From Clostridiales bacterium (GTDB taxonomy: Bacteria > Bacillota > Clostridia > Christensenellales > Aristaeellaceae), in contig SFHK01000022.1 in NCBI GenBank assembly GCA_004556395.1, positions 1-44,275 of the forward strand: 44,275 nucleotides of DNA, in the 5' to 3' direction. The position numbers were made by a program, and so were the translations under genes. Each line of letters begins with the position of its first letter. Within the stretch, counting starts at the first letter, position 1. The notes under the pieces are model-generated. The model ran no database searches. It had not been told where the DNA came from and was given only the letters and a program-made list of their open reading frames with translations. This document shows positions 24,443 to 35,372 of this stretch, one piece after another.

Positions 24443-24640
24443 TTACATGCCGTAGCGCTTCTTGAAACGATCGACGCGTCCGCCGCTGTCAACCAGCTTC
24501 TGCTTTCCGGTGTAGAAGGGATGGCACTTGGAGCAGATATCCACGCGCAGCTCCTTCTTGGTGGAACCGGTCTCGAAGGTCTCGCCGCAAACGCAGCGGA
24601 CGATCGCCTTGCCGTAGTTGGGATGGATCTTCTCTTTCAT
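24443..24640 (-). CDS. rpmE: 50S ribosomal protein L31 (zinc-binding form)
   Basis: This 65-residue L31 has Cys16, Cys18, Cys36 and Cys39, the zinc-binding C+ form. Firmicutes often keep a C- paralogue for zinc starvation; none is seen here. The ATG at 24640 follows GAGAGGTG. It has its own promoter (24736-24764) and a 5' UTR of about 90 bases that contains CCGTAC pairing with GTACGG, and it is followed by a terminator. Confidence 0.97.
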   Translation of the reverse strand: MKEKIHPNYGKAIVRCVCGETFETGSTKKELRVDICSKCHPFYTGKQKLVDSGGRVDRFKKRYGM

Positions 24641-24735
24641 TCGTTTTCACCTCTCATGCACAGACTCGCAGTCCGTACAAACCGGATTGTCATGCGCTCG
24701 GCGCGTACGGCATCCAGTGTCGTCATGCATTTGTT

Positions 24736-24764
24736 AGTATATCACATTGCTCCCGTTTCTGCAA
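24736..24764 (-). promoter_or_regulatory. Promoter of rpmE with an internal dyad
   Basis: On the minus strand TTGCAG (24764-24759), a 17-base spacer and TATACT (24741-24736) are seen, preceded by TGA as an extended -10. CATTGC (24745-24750) and GCAATG (24761-24766) form a 6-bp dyad across the spacer and -35, suitable for a regulator such as Zur, though that is only a guess. Confidence 0.7.
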
Positions 24765-24795
24765 TGCCTTTTTGCGATTTTACACGGATGCAACC

Positions 24796-27432
<2,637 letters not shown>

Positions 27433-27506
27433 TTTCTCAACCTCCCACTCTCAAGGGATTCGGGTTCCAATCAATATAAGCAAATCTGTTCCTTCATATG
27501 ACGGCA

Positions 27507-28499
27507 TCAGGCCTTCACCGCGACGGTCACATCCCGCGTCACCGCCTGTTCCACCCAGTGCTCCAGCCGGTCGTATATTCCGCCGCGCATCGGCTTCAGG
27601 CCGCAGGCCTCCATGATCGCGCGAACACTTTCCGTCCTCAGCGTGTTGACGTTATACGCAACCGCCGCCGCTCCGCCCGTCTTCAGCGCCTCGTGCCACG
27701 AGGGAATCGTGCGGGAAAGCAGCGTCTCAAAGCTCTGCCTTGCGCCGCCCTCGCCGCCCGGCGCGTGCTGCACGCCATACGGCAGGTCGCACACGATCAG
27801 GTGCTGGCTTTCCCTTCCAACCGCCGCTCCGGCAATGGCCGCATCGGCCTCGCCCACACGCAGCACGGTGCTTTCGCTCGTCACCGTTCGGAAAGGCACG
27901 GCTTTATGCCCCTTTACCGTGGCTGACATCTGTTTTTTTTCGTGCTTCAGACGATGATACTGTAGGTATTTCTCGTAATAATCCAGCAGATCATGAATCG
28001 CTTTTTTATCGACGTCCAGCCCCACGGCGTTCCAGCCGCGGTTCAGCGCCTGAAACAGCGTCGTGCCGCGTCCGCACATGGGATCCAGCAGCTGAAGCCG
28101 TTCTTCCTTTTCAAATTTCGAGGAATACAGCGCCAGATTGATCAGCTGCTGCGTAAAGCGTTCATTCGTTTTTCCCTTGTATTTCTGAACAAACGGCAGA
28201 TCCGCGCCGATTCGAGCCGGTTTCGCGCCCGACAGCGGCAGAAAGCTTCCGTCCTTCTGAAGAATTCCAAACCAGTACGCAAGCGAATGCGTCCAGACGC
28301 GCTGAATTTCCGTTTCCGAAAGCGACGCGTTTTCCGAAGAAAACACCAGCGCTCCCGCGCCGGAAAGCTCCCGATATTCGCATTTTTCTGGAATGCCCAC
28401 GGAAGCAAGGATCAGTTCAAGTTCCGCCACGGCCGGCTCGCGCACCGCCGCTTCGTAGCGCGCGTTCGCATACGGCCAAAGAAGCAAGGCATAGGTCAC
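27507..28499 (-). CDS. TRM11-like SAM-dependent methyltransferase
   Basis: This 330-residue Rossmann-fold methyltransferase has motif I LLDPMCGRGTTLFQAL, an acidic motif GLDVDKK, and the catalytic-type motif CDLPYG (a D-x-P-Y variant). This fits the TRM11/TrmG10-like group that N2-methylates guanosine in tRNA, and the N-terminal half would be the RNA-binding part. The GTG at 28499 is chosen because GGAG lies upstream and family members begin at this YALLLWPY segment. A longer frame to an ATG at 28586 would run through the hairpin after rpsU and has no ribosome binding site. The target is inferred. Confidence 0.75.
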   Translation of the reverse strand: MTYALLLWPYANARYEAAVREPAVAELELILASVGIPEKCEYRELSGAGALVFSSENASLSETEIQRVWTHSLAYWFGILQKDGSFLPLSGAKPARIGADLPFVQKYKGKTNERFTQQLINLALYSSKFEKEERLQLLDPMCGRGTTLFQALNRGWNAVGLDVDKKAIHDLLDYYEKYLQYHRLKHEKKQMSATVKGHKAVPFRTVTSESTVLRVGEADAAIAGAAVGRESQHLIVCDLPYGVQHAPGGEGGARQSFETLLSRTIPSWHEALKTGGAAAVAYNVNTLRTESVRAIMEACGLKPMRGGIYDRLEHWVEQAVTRDVTVAVKA

Positions 28500-28556
28500 G
28501 CTTCCCACTCCGGTATGTATTTCTTTTCGAACGTCTTCTTCTGTGAAACACCAAAG

Positions 28557-28581
28557 GGCCCCTTTGTCAAACAAAGGGGCC
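28557..28581 (-). terminator. Hairpin after rpsU
   Basis: GGCCCCTTTG pairs perfectly with CAAAGGGGCC (10 bp) around a 5-base loop, 9 bases past the rpsU stop. On the minus strand the following sequence CCTTTG could pair with the same CAAAGG arm instead, giving two alternative folds. The T-tract is poor, so read-through into the methyltransferase gene is likely. Confidence 0.65.
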
Positions 28582-28590
28582 GACATGTGA

Positions 28591-28764
28591 TTAATACTTG
28601 CGTTTACGAGCGGCTTCCGCCTTCTTCTTACGCTTCACACTGGGCTTTTCGTAATGCTCTCTTTTTCTGGCTTCGGCAAGGATGCCGGAACGAGCGGTCA
28701 TGCGCTTGAATCTTCTCAGCGCGCTTTCGAGAGACTCATTATCCCGAATACGGACTTCAGACAT
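28591..28764 (-). CDS. rpsU: 30S ribosomal protein S21
   Basis: This 57-residue S21 has the standard start MSEVRIRDNESLESALRRFKR and a lysine/arginine-rich C-terminal tail (KRKKKAEAARKRKY). It helps the 30S subunit in initiation. The ATG at 28764 is preceded by GGGGAGGG. It has its own near-consensus promoter and a hairpin immediately downstream. The ten codons upstream in frame lie in the leader and are not counted. Confidence 0.97.
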   Translation of the reverse strand: MSEVRIRDNESLESALRRFKRMTARSGILAEARKREHYEKPSVKRKKKAEAARKRKY

Positions 28765-28831
28765 TGTTTTCCCTCCCCTCGCGATTGCTGGCACTCATTG
28801 CCAATGTAGCATGGGGTGCGCTACAGAGACT

Positions 28832-28860
28832 ATTATACCGTAAATCCATGCTACCGTCAA
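28832..28860 (-). promoter_or_regulatory. Promoter of rpsU
   Basis: On the minus strand TTGACG (28860-28855), 17 bases and a perfect TATAAT (28837-28832) are seen. The 5' UTR of about 60 bases contains TGTAGC facing GCTACA. Confidence 0.88.
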
Positions 28861-28918
28861 GCAGTAGCCTCCATTATATTTTGGTGACTTCAGCGCGTTT
28901 GTGTGACTTTTTCGGAAA

Positions 28919-29260
28919 CTAATCCATTTTTTCAGACATTTTCCGGCCGCCCAGCAGGTGCACATGAAAATGCTTCACCGACTGGCAGGCGTCGGCTCCG
29001 GCGTTCGTCACCAGACGGAAGCCGTTTGTCAGTCCCTCGCGCTTCGCGAGCTCGGAGGCCACCTTCAGAACGTGACCGGCCAGCGCGCTGTCCTTTTCCG
29101 TGCACTCGGCGACGTCCGCCACATGCGTTTTCGGGACGATCAGGATATGTACGGGCGCCTGCGGATTGATATCCCGGAACGCGTAGCACCGATCGTCCTC
29201 ATACACCTTGTCAGACGGAATCTGTCCCGCAATAATCTTGCAGAAAAGGCAACTGTCCAT
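28919..29260 (-). CDS. HIT-family nucleotide-binding protein
   Basis: This 113-residue histidine-triad protein has the triad His97-Phe-His99-Val-His101 in KHFHVHLLGG and the N-terminal MDSCLFCKIIAGQIPS typical of the HinT/Hit branch. HIT proteins hydrolyse nucleoside phosphoramidates or AMP-lysine type adducts. It lies 6 bases after mtaB, and its GGAGGTG ribosome binding site overlaps the mtaB stop, so the two are coupled. It probably ends the heat-shock/translation operon; no strong terminator is seen downstream. Confidence 0.94.
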   Translation of the reverse strand: MDSCLFCKIIAGQIPSDKVYEDDRCYAFRDINPQAPVHILIVPKTHVADVAECTEKDSALAGHVLKVASELAKREGLTNGFRLVTNAGADACQSVKHFHVHLLGGRKMSEKMD

Positions 29261-29266
29261 TGTATC

Positions 29267-30559
29267 TCACCTCCGCTCTTCGCTGAGAATCGTGCCGACG
29301 GCAAGCGTGCCCTGCGTTTCCCCAATGCGCACCCGGCGAATCTCGCCCGGACGCGCGTCTGCACGCACGCGCACATACTCCCGGGTATACCCCTCGGCTC
29401 CCCCGTCGGGAGACGCGGTTTCAAAAAGAACCTCTTTCTCCGCGCCCTTCAGTGATTGGACGTATGCGATTTCCAGTTGGTTCCCGATTTCAATCAGTTT
29501 ATTCGCGCGGTTTTTTTTCACTTCCTCCGGAACCTGCCCGGGAAGCCTGTCCGCCACGGTGCCCGACCGACGGGAATACGGGAACACATGAATGCGCGCA
29601 AAGCCGATCTTCCGCAGAAACGCCTCCGTCTCCGCGTGCTCCTCGTCCGTCTCTCCGGGGAAACCGGCGATGACGTCGGTCGTGATGGCAGGGTTCTCAA
29701 AATACGCGCGCAGCGTGTCCGCCGCCTGCCGGTATTCGTCCGCCGTGTAGCGCCGGTGCATGCGCTTCAGAACGCCGTCCGAACCGCTTTGCAGCGAAAG
29801 ATGGAACTGCGGGCACAGCTTGTCAAACCCGCTCAGCTCGCGGGCAAATTCCTCCGTGACCACCTTCGGCTCCAGCGAACCCAGACGGATGCGCATCACG
29901 CCCGGCGTTTCCTGCACGGCGCGAATCGCGTCCAGAAGCGTCTCGTCCATTCCGCGCCCATAGGAAGCCAGATGAATGCCCGTCAGCACGATTTCGCGAT
30001 AGCCGCTCTCCGCCAGCCTGCGCGCCTCCGCGCGAAGCGCTTCCAGCGGCATGGAGCGCACCGGCCCGCGCACATAGGGAATCACGCAATAGGCGCAGTA
30101 GCGGTCGCAGCCCTCCTGAATTTTCATCGTGGCGCGCGTTTTGCCCTCGTGACGGGAGACGAACAGCGTCTCAAACGGCGCGTCCTTCAGCGGAGCGATC
30201 GCGTCGATCAACGCTCCCCGGCGCACGGCCTCCTGATACAGCGCCACAACCTCGCTGCGCCGCTGCACGCCGACGATCAGCTTCACGCCCGGCAGCGCGA
30301 CCTTCTCCGCGTCCCTCTGCGCCAGACACCCGGCCACGATGATGCCCGCGTCCGGATGCTCTCGGTTCAGGCGGCGAATCAGCTTGAGCGACTTCTGATC
30401 GCCCGTGCCGGTCACCGTGCAGGTGTTGACCAGATAGACGTCCGCGTCCTGATCAAACGGAACGCTCTCGTATCCGGCCTTTTCAAACGATTCCAGCATA
30501 GCCTCGCTGTCGTATTGGTTTACCTTGCAGCCCAGCGTATGTACGGCAATGGTAGGCAT
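29267..30559 (-). CDS. mtaB: tRNA t6A37 methylthiotransferase MtaB
   Basis: This 430-residue radical-SAM methylthiotransferase converts t6A37 to ms2t6A37. The N-terminal UPF0004 domain has Cys11 (TLGCKVNQYDSEAM), Cys47 (NTCTVTG) and Cys78 (AGCLAQRD), which bind the auxiliary cluster. The radical SAM motif is Cys151-x3-Cys155-x2-Cys158 (GCDRYCAYCVIPYVRGPVRS). A C-terminal TRAM domain follows. It lies 3 bases after rsmE. Its substrate base is made by the Sua5-dependent pathway, also in this window. Confidence 0.95.
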   Translation of the reverse strand: MPTIAVHTLGCKVNQYDSEAMLESFEKAGYESVPFDQDADVYLVNTCTVTGTGDQKSLKLIRRLNREHPDAGIIVAGCLAQRDAEKVALPGVKLIVGVQRRSEVVALYQEAVRRGALIDAIAPLKDAPFETLFVSRHEGKTRATMKIQEGCDRYCAYCVIPYVRGPVRSMPLEALRAEARRLAESGYREIVLTGIHLASYGRGMDETLLDAIRAVQETPGVMRIRLGSLEPKVVTEEFARELSGFDKLCPQFHLSLQSGSDGVLKRMHRRYTADEYRQAADTLRAYFENPAITTDVIAGFPGETDEEHAETEAFLRKIGFARIHVFPYSRRSGTVADRLPGQVPEEVKKNRANKLIEIGNQLEIAYVQSLKGAEKEVLFETASPDGGAEGYTREYVRVRADARPGEIRRVRIGETQGTLAVGTILSEERR

Positions 30560-30562
30560 GGT

Positions 30563-31291
30563 TTACAAATCTCCCCACAGGTTCATGATCACCGCGCAGC
30601 CCGCCACAGCGGCGGTTTCCGCGCGCAGGATGCGCGGGCCGAGCGTGACGCTCTTCGCCCCCGCGCCCGCAAAAACTTCGGCTTCGCGGGCGCTGATGCC
30701 GCCCTCCGGGCCGACAATATAGGCGATCGATCGCGCGTCGGGCGTTTCGGCGTGCGCGTCCGTCAGCCGGTATCCGCGCGCTTCCTCCCACAGCATCAGG
30801 CCGAGTTCATAATCGGAAATCCGTTTTGCGGCTTCCGCCACGGAAACCGGCTCGTCAATGGCCATTTCCTCGGCGCGGCCGCACTGCTTCATTGCTTCCG
30901 AAGCGATTTTGCGCAGGCGCGCGAGCTTCTTCTCCGCATCTTTCGTCTCGATCTTCGCGACGCAGCGCTCCATGCGCACGGGCACCACCCGAGTTGCGCC
31001 CAGCTCCGTCAGCTTCTGCGCGATCAGCTCCAGCTTTTCGCCCTTGGGAATGCCCATGAACAGCGCCACGTCGACCGGCGCTTCCGTGCTCGTCATCTTT
31101 TCCAGAAGCTCCGCGTACGCGCCGTCATCCGTCACGCGCAGAACGGCCTTCCACGCGTCATGTCCGTCCAGCGCTTCAATCGGACTTCCGTCCTTCAGCC
31201 GTAAAACGCGCAACGCGTGCGCCGCTTCCTCTTTTGAAAGCAGCGCACGCTTTTCCATAATCTGCGTGCCGTCAATATGAAAACGGTGCAT
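30563..31291 (-). CDS. rsmE: 16S rRNA m3U1498 methyltransferase RsmE
   Basis: This 242-residue SPOUT-class enzyme has an N-terminal PUA-like domain (MHRFHIDGTQIM...HALRVLRLKDG) and a C-terminal knotted SAM domain with YIVGPEGGISAREAEVF and SVTLGPRILRAETAAVA. It methylates U1498 of 16S rRNA. It lies 3 bases after prmA and 3 bases before mtaB, in the conserved Firmicutes order dnaJ-prmA-rsmE-mtaB. Confidence 0.95.
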   Translation of the reverse strand: MHRFHIDGTQIMEKRALLSKEEAAHALRVLRLKDGSPIEALDGHDAWKAVLRVTDDGAYAELLEKMTSTEAPVDVALFMGIPKGEKLELIAQKLTELGATRVVPVRMERCVAKIETKDAEKKLARLRKIASEAMKQCGRAEEMAIDEPVSVAEAAKRISDYELGLMLWEEARGYRLTDAHAETPDARSIAYIVGPEGGISAREAEVFAGAGAKSVTLGPRILRAETAAVAGCAVIMNLWGDL

Positions 31292-31294
31292 CCG

Positions 31295-32239
31295 TCAATC
31301 CCTCCGGCAGGCAATGGCCGTCCATTCGCCCTGATGGCGAATATCCAGCGACGGGTACCCCGCCGCCTTCAGCGCCTGAACCGCGTCGTCCTCGCGCTCG
31401 CGGGCAATGCCGGAGCAGATGAACGTTCCGCCGGGCTTGACGACCTTGCGCACGTCCGCCGCAATCATGATGATCACGTCGGCAATGATGTTGGCGATTA
31501 CCACGTCCGCGGGTTCGTCCACCACCTCGAGCAGATTGCCCGCCTTGCAGGTAATCACATTCGAGAAGCCGTTGATTTCCACATTTTCCTTCGCCACGCG
31601 CACGGCCATCGGATCAATGTCGCTGGCCAGCACGCGCTTCGCGCCCATGTGCGCGGCGGCAATGGCCAGAATGCCGGTGCCGGTGCCCACGTCGATCACC
31701 GTCATGCCCGGCTTCACGATTTCCTCCACCAGCGAAACGCACATGCCGGTGGTCTCATGCGTTCCGGTACCGAACGCCATGCCGGGATCGATGGTGATGA
31801 TCTTGTCGTCCGGCTCGGGCGAATACTCCTCCCAGCCGGGGCGAATCACGATGTGCTTGCCGAGCCGGAACGGCTTGTAGGATTTCTTCCAGTTTTCCGC
31901 CCAGTCCTCGTCGTCGATGGTGGACATGGTGACCGTCAGCTTGCCGAGCTCCACGCCCGGGGCCAGCTCAGAGAGCTTCGAGAGCTTCTCGCGCACATGC
32001 GCGGCGGTGTCGCTGGCGCGCTCGTCCAGCGGGTAGAAGCCCGTCACCTTCACGTCGTCGCCGATTCGGCGGGCGATTTCCTCGTCGATAATGTCCCAAT
32101 GTCCCTCGGGGCGCTGGTTGAGCTTAACGTCGTTTTTATCCTCGATCACGGTACCGGCGCTTCCGGCGTCAATCAGCGTCTGCGACACGATGTCGGACGC
32201 GATGGTCGTCGTGAGCACGGTCAGCTTCATCCAATCCAT
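31295..32239 (-). CDS. prmA: Ribosomal protein L11 methyltransferase PrmA
   Basis: This 314-residue protein has an L11-binding N-terminal domain and a SAM domain with TVIDVGTGTGILAIAAA, VLASDIDPMAV and DVVIANIIADVI. It trimethylates ribosomal protein L11. The motif GMAFGTGTHETT is typical of PrmA. The start ATG at 32239 lies 25 bases after the dnaJ stop. Complete, with the expected neighbours. Confidence 0.96.
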   Translation of the reverse strand: MDWMKLTVLTTTIASDIVSQTLIDAGSAGTVIEDKNDVKLNQRPEGHWDIIDEEIARRIGDDVKVTGFYPLDERASDTAAHVREKLSKLSELAPGVELGKLTVTMSTIDDEDWAENWKKSYKPFRLGKHIVIRPGWEEYSPEPDDKIITIDPGMAFGTGTHETTGMCVSLVEEIVKPGMTVIDVGTGTGILAIAAAHMGAKRVLASDIDPMAVRVAKENVEINGFSNVITCKAGNLLEVVDEPADVVIANIIADVIIMIAADVRKVVKPGGTFICSGIAREREDDAVQALKAAGYPSLDIRHQGEWTAIACRRD

Positions 32240-32264
32240 GTGGCGTTCTTCCTCTCCGCTTTGA

Positions 32265-33413
32265 TCAGCCGCCGAAGGCTTCCTTTACCCTGCTCAGGAA
32301 GGAGCGCTTCTGCTCGTATTCCTTGCCCGTGGTGCTTTCGTCGAAGATGCGCAGAATTTCCTTCTGCTTCTCGGTCAGCCTCTTGGGCACCTCCACGCGA
32401 ATGGTGATGTAAAGATCGCCCTTATTGCTCGAGCGCACGTACGGAATGCCCATGCCCTTCACCTTGAACTGCGTTCCGGGCTGAGTTCCCTCCGGCACGG
32501 TATACTTGAGCGGCTTATCCAGCGTCGGCACGTCGATTTCCGCGCCCAGCGCCGCCTGCGTGAACGAAATCGGCACCTCGATATACAGGTCTGCGCCGTC
32601 CCGGGAGAACAGCTTGTGCGGCTTGATCGTCACAAACAGCTGCAGATCGCCCGCCGGGCCGCCGTTGTCGCCCGCGTTGCCCTGATTATAAATGGTGATA
32701 ATCTGCCCTTCGTCGACGCCGGCGGGAATATTCACGCTGCGGCGGCGATTCGTGCGGATTTTGCCGCGGCCCTGACACTTCGGGCAGGGATCGGAGATCG
32801 TCACACCCCGGCCGTTACAGGCCGAGCAGGCGCGGCGGTTCTGCACGCGGCCGAACGCGGTGTTCGCAATCACGGTTTCCACACCGGTGCCGTGGCAGCG
32901 CGTACAGGTCTGCGGCTTGGTTCCGGGCTTTGCGCCGGTACCCTTGCATTCCTCGCAGGTTTCCGTGCGCGACAGGTTGATTTCCTTCGCGCAGCCCTTC
33001 GCGGCCTCCTCAAAGGTGAGCGTAATGTTCATGCGAATATCATCGCCCTGCACGGGACCGTTGCGGCGGGTGCTGCCGGTCGAGCCGCCGGTGAACATGT
33101 TGAACAGATCGTCGAAGCCGCCAAAGCCGCTGAAGCCCTCAAAGCCGCTGAAACCGCCGAAGCCCGCGCCGCCCTGTCCGCCGCCCGCGGCGGGATCCTC
33201 ATGGCCGAACTGGTCGTAACGAGCGCGCTTCTGGGGATCGGACAAGACCGAGTAGGCCTCGTTTACGTCTTTGAATTTTTCCTCGGCTTCCTTGTCGCCG
33301 GGGTTTACATCGGGATGGTATTTCTTGGCCATCGCGCGATAGGCTTTTTTGATCGCTGCGTCGTCCGCGCCGCGGTCGATGCCAAGCACCTCATAATAAT
33401 CCCGTTTTGCCAA
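32265..33413 (-). CDS. dnaJ: Co-chaperone DnaJ (Hsp40)
   Basis: This 382-residue class I DnaJ has a J domain (1-70) with His33-Pro-Asp35, a Gly/Phe-rich linker (GFGGFSGFEGFSGFGGFDD), a zinc-finger region with four CxxCxGxG-type repeats at about 145-215, and two C-terminal substrate-binding domains. It stimulates DnaK ATPase and delivers clients. An intergenic hairpin at 33444-33472 separates it from dnaK in the mRNA. Confidence 0.97.
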   Translation of the reverse strand: MAKRDYYEVLGIDRGADDAAIKKAYRAMAKKYHPDVNPGDKEAEEKFKDVNEAYSVLSDPQKRARYDQFGHEDPAAGGGQGGAGFGGFSGFEGFSGFGGFDDLFNMFTGGSTGSTRRNGPVQGDDIRMNITLTFEEAAKGCAKEINLSRTETCEECKGTGAKPGTKPQTCTRCHGTGVETVIANTAFGRVQNRRACSACNGRGVTISDPCPKCQGRGKIRTNRRRSVNIPAGVDEGQIITIYNQGNAGDNGGPAGDLQLFVTIKPHKLFSRDGADLYIEVPISFTQAALGAEIDVPTLDKPLKYTVPEGTQPGTQFKVKGMGIPYVRSSNKGDLYITIRVEVPKRLTEKQKEILRIFDESTTGKEYEQKRSFLSRVKEAFGG

Positions 33414-33443
33414 GTTCTACACCTCTTCATATACGCCAGCAAT

Positions 33444-33472
33444 CGCGAAAGCCGGGAGACCCGGCCTTCGCG
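33444..33472 (-). other. Hairpin between dnaK and dnaJ
   Basis: CGCGAA-GCCGGG pairs with CCCGGC-TTCGCG (12 pairs and one A/C mismatch) around a 3-base loop. No T-tract follows on the minus strand, so it is more likely an mRNA stabiliser or processing site, or a weak attenuator, than a full terminator. A further short palindrome, ACGCGATTCGCGT, lies nearby at about 33485-33497. Confidence 0.6.
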
Positions 33473-33503
33473 TTGCGGCTGGTTACGCGATTCGCGTCGT
33501 TTA

Positions 33504-35330
33504 TCAGTTGTCAGTGAAGTTGCTCTCGACGGTGCCGTCGTCATGCACGCCGCCCTGCGGGCCGGCTTCCGGGCCACCCTGCTCGCCGCCCTGCGGGCCA
33601 GCCTGCTGGTAGACCTTGCCGAAGATCTCGTAGGACTTCTGCGTGAACTTCTCCATCGCGGCCTTGATCTCATCCGCGTTGTTGCTCTCGCGAACCTTCT
33701 TGAACTCGGCCAGCTCGGTTTCGAGCGTGCTCTTGTCGGCGGGATCGAGCTTGCCTTCCATGTCCTTCATGGTCTTCTCCGTCTGATAGATCAGGTTGTC
33801 GGCCTGGTTGACGGTCTCGACTTCTTCCTTGCGCTTCTTGTCCTCGGCGGCGTAGCGCTCGGCCTCGTCCATGGCGCGCTTGATGTCTTCCTCGGACATG
33901 TTGCTGGAAGAGGTGATGGTGATCTTCTGCTCGTGGCCGGTGCCCAGATCCTTGGCGGATACGTGCACGATGCCGTTCGCGTCGATATCGAAGGTAACCT
34001 CAATCTGCGGTACGCCTCTGGGAGCGGGCGCAATGCCGTCCAGCTGGAAGCGACCCAGCGTCTTGTTGTACGCCGCCATCTCGCGCTCGCCCTGCAGCAC
34101 GTGGACATCCACGCTGCGCTGGCCGTCGGAAGCGGTGGAGAACACCTGAGACTTCTTCGTCGGGATGGTGGAGTTGCGGTCGATCAGGCGGGTGAACACG
34201 CCGCCCAGCGTCTCAATGCCCAAGGACAGAGGCGTTACGTCGAGCAGCAGAACGTCCTTCACGTCGCCGCCCAGAACACCGCCCTGAATGGCGGCGCCCA
34301 CGGCCACGCACTCATCGGGGTTGATGCCCTTGAAGGGCTCCTTGCCGGTCACGCGCTGCACAGCTTCCTGCACGGCGGGGATACGGGTGGAACCGCCGAC
34401 CAGGATAACCTTGTCGATGTCGGAGGCCTTCAGACCCGCGTCGGACAGCGCCTGATTCAGAGGCGTGATGGTCTTCTCAACCAGATCGCTGGTCAGCTCG
34501 TTGAACTTCGCGCGGGTCAGGGTCATGTCCAGATGCTTGGGGCCCGTGGCGTCCGCGGTGATGAACGGCAGGTTGATGTTGGCGGTCAGGTTGCCGGAGA
34601 GCTCGATCTTCGCGCGCTCGGCGGCTTCCTTCAGACGCTGATGCGCCTGACGGTCGGCCAGCAGGTCGATGCCGTTCTCCTTCTTGAATTCGCCCGCGAC
34701 GTAGTCGATAATGCGGTTATCGAAGTCGTCGCCGCCCAGACGGTTGTTGCCGGCGGTCGCCAGAACCTCGAACACGCCGTCGCCGACTTCCATCAGCGAA
34801 ACGTCGAACGTGCCGCCGCCCAGGTCGTACACCAGAATCTTGTGAACCTCGCCCTTGTCAAGGCCATATGCCAGAGCCGCGGCGGTCGGCTCGTTGATGA
34901 TGCGCTTGACGTCCAGACCGGCGATGCGGCCGGCGTCCTTGGTCGCCTGGCGCTGCGCGTCAGAGAAGTACGCGGGCACGGTGATGACCGCTTCGGTCAC
35001 AGGCTGGCCCAGATAAGCCTCGGCGTCCGCCTTCAGCTTCTGAAGAATCATGGCGCTGATCTCCGGGGGCGTGTAGTCCTTGCCGTCGACGTGCACTTTG
35101 TAATCGGTGCCCATTTCACGCTTGATGGAAATCACGGTGCGCTCCGGGTTGGTGACAGCCTGGCGCTTGGCGACCTGGCCGACGAGACGCTCACCGTTCT
35201 TGGCAAAGGCCACGACGGACGGAGTGGTGCGGGAGCCTTCCGCGTTCGCGATAACCGTGGGTTCGCCGCCTTCCATAACAGCGACGCAGGAATTGGTAGT
35301 ACCAAGGTCAATACCGATAATCTTAGACAT
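33504..35330 (-). CDS. dnaK: Chaperone DnaK (Hsp70)
   Basis: This 608-residue Hsp70 has IIGIDLGTTNSCVAVMEGG at the N-terminus, the signatures LVYDLGGGTFDVSLM-type (here ILVYDLGGGTFDVS) and VILVGGSTRIPAVQ, the linker DVLLLDVTPLSLGIET, and a C-terminal lid with a Gly/Pro/Gln-rich tail (QQAGPQGGEQGGPEAGPQGG). The ATG at 35330 is chosen because AGGAGG lies 9 bases upstream; the ATG three codons earlier is too close to that site. It belongs to the hrcA-grpE-dnaK-dnaJ heat-shock operon under CIRCE. Confidence 0.98.
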   Translation of the reverse strand: MSKIIGIDLGTTNSCVAVMEGGEPTVIANAEGSRTTPSVVAFAKNGERLVGQVAKRQAVTNPERTVISIKREMGTDYKVHVDGKDYTPPEISAMILQKLKADAEAYLGQPVTEAVITVPAYFSDAQRQATKDAGRIAGLDVKRIINEPTAAALAYGLDKGEVHKILVYDLGGGTFDVSLMEVGDGVFEVLATAGNNRLGGDDFDNRIIDYVAGEFKKENGIDLLADRQAHQRLKEAAERAKIELSGNLTANINLPFITADATGPKHLDMTLTRAKFNELTSDLVEKTITPLNQALSDAGLKASDIDKVILVGGSTRIPAVQEAVQRVTGKEPFKGINPDECVAVGAAIQGGVLGGDVKDVLLLDVTPLSLGIETLGGVFTRLIDRNSTIPTKKSQVFSTASDGQRSVDVHVLQGEREMAAYNKTLGRFQLDGIAPAPRGVPQIEVTFDIDANGIVHVSAKDLGTGHEQKITITSSSNMSEEDIKRAMDEAERYAAEDKKRKEEVETVNQADNLIYQTEKTMKDMEGKLDPADKSTLETELAEFKKVRESNNADEIKAAMEKFTQKSYEIFGKVYQQAGPQGGEQGGPEAGPQGGVHDDGTVESNFTDN

Positions 35331-35372
35331 AATATTCATCCTCCTGATAGTTGAGTGTGTGTGTTTGCGGTT

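Noticed and set aside
28500..28586. N-terminal extension of the TRM11-like methyltransferase
   Set aside because: It is encoded by the rpsU hairpin region, lacks a ribosome binding site, and the family starts later.
28781..28803. Possible CIRCE-like sequence GGCACTC upstream of rpsU
   Set aside because: Only one partial arm is present; the perfect inverted pair needed for CIRCE is missing.
32616..35354. 912-codon plus-strand frame opposite dnaJ and dnaK
   Set aside because: It is antisense to conserved chaperone genes and has no recognisable domains.
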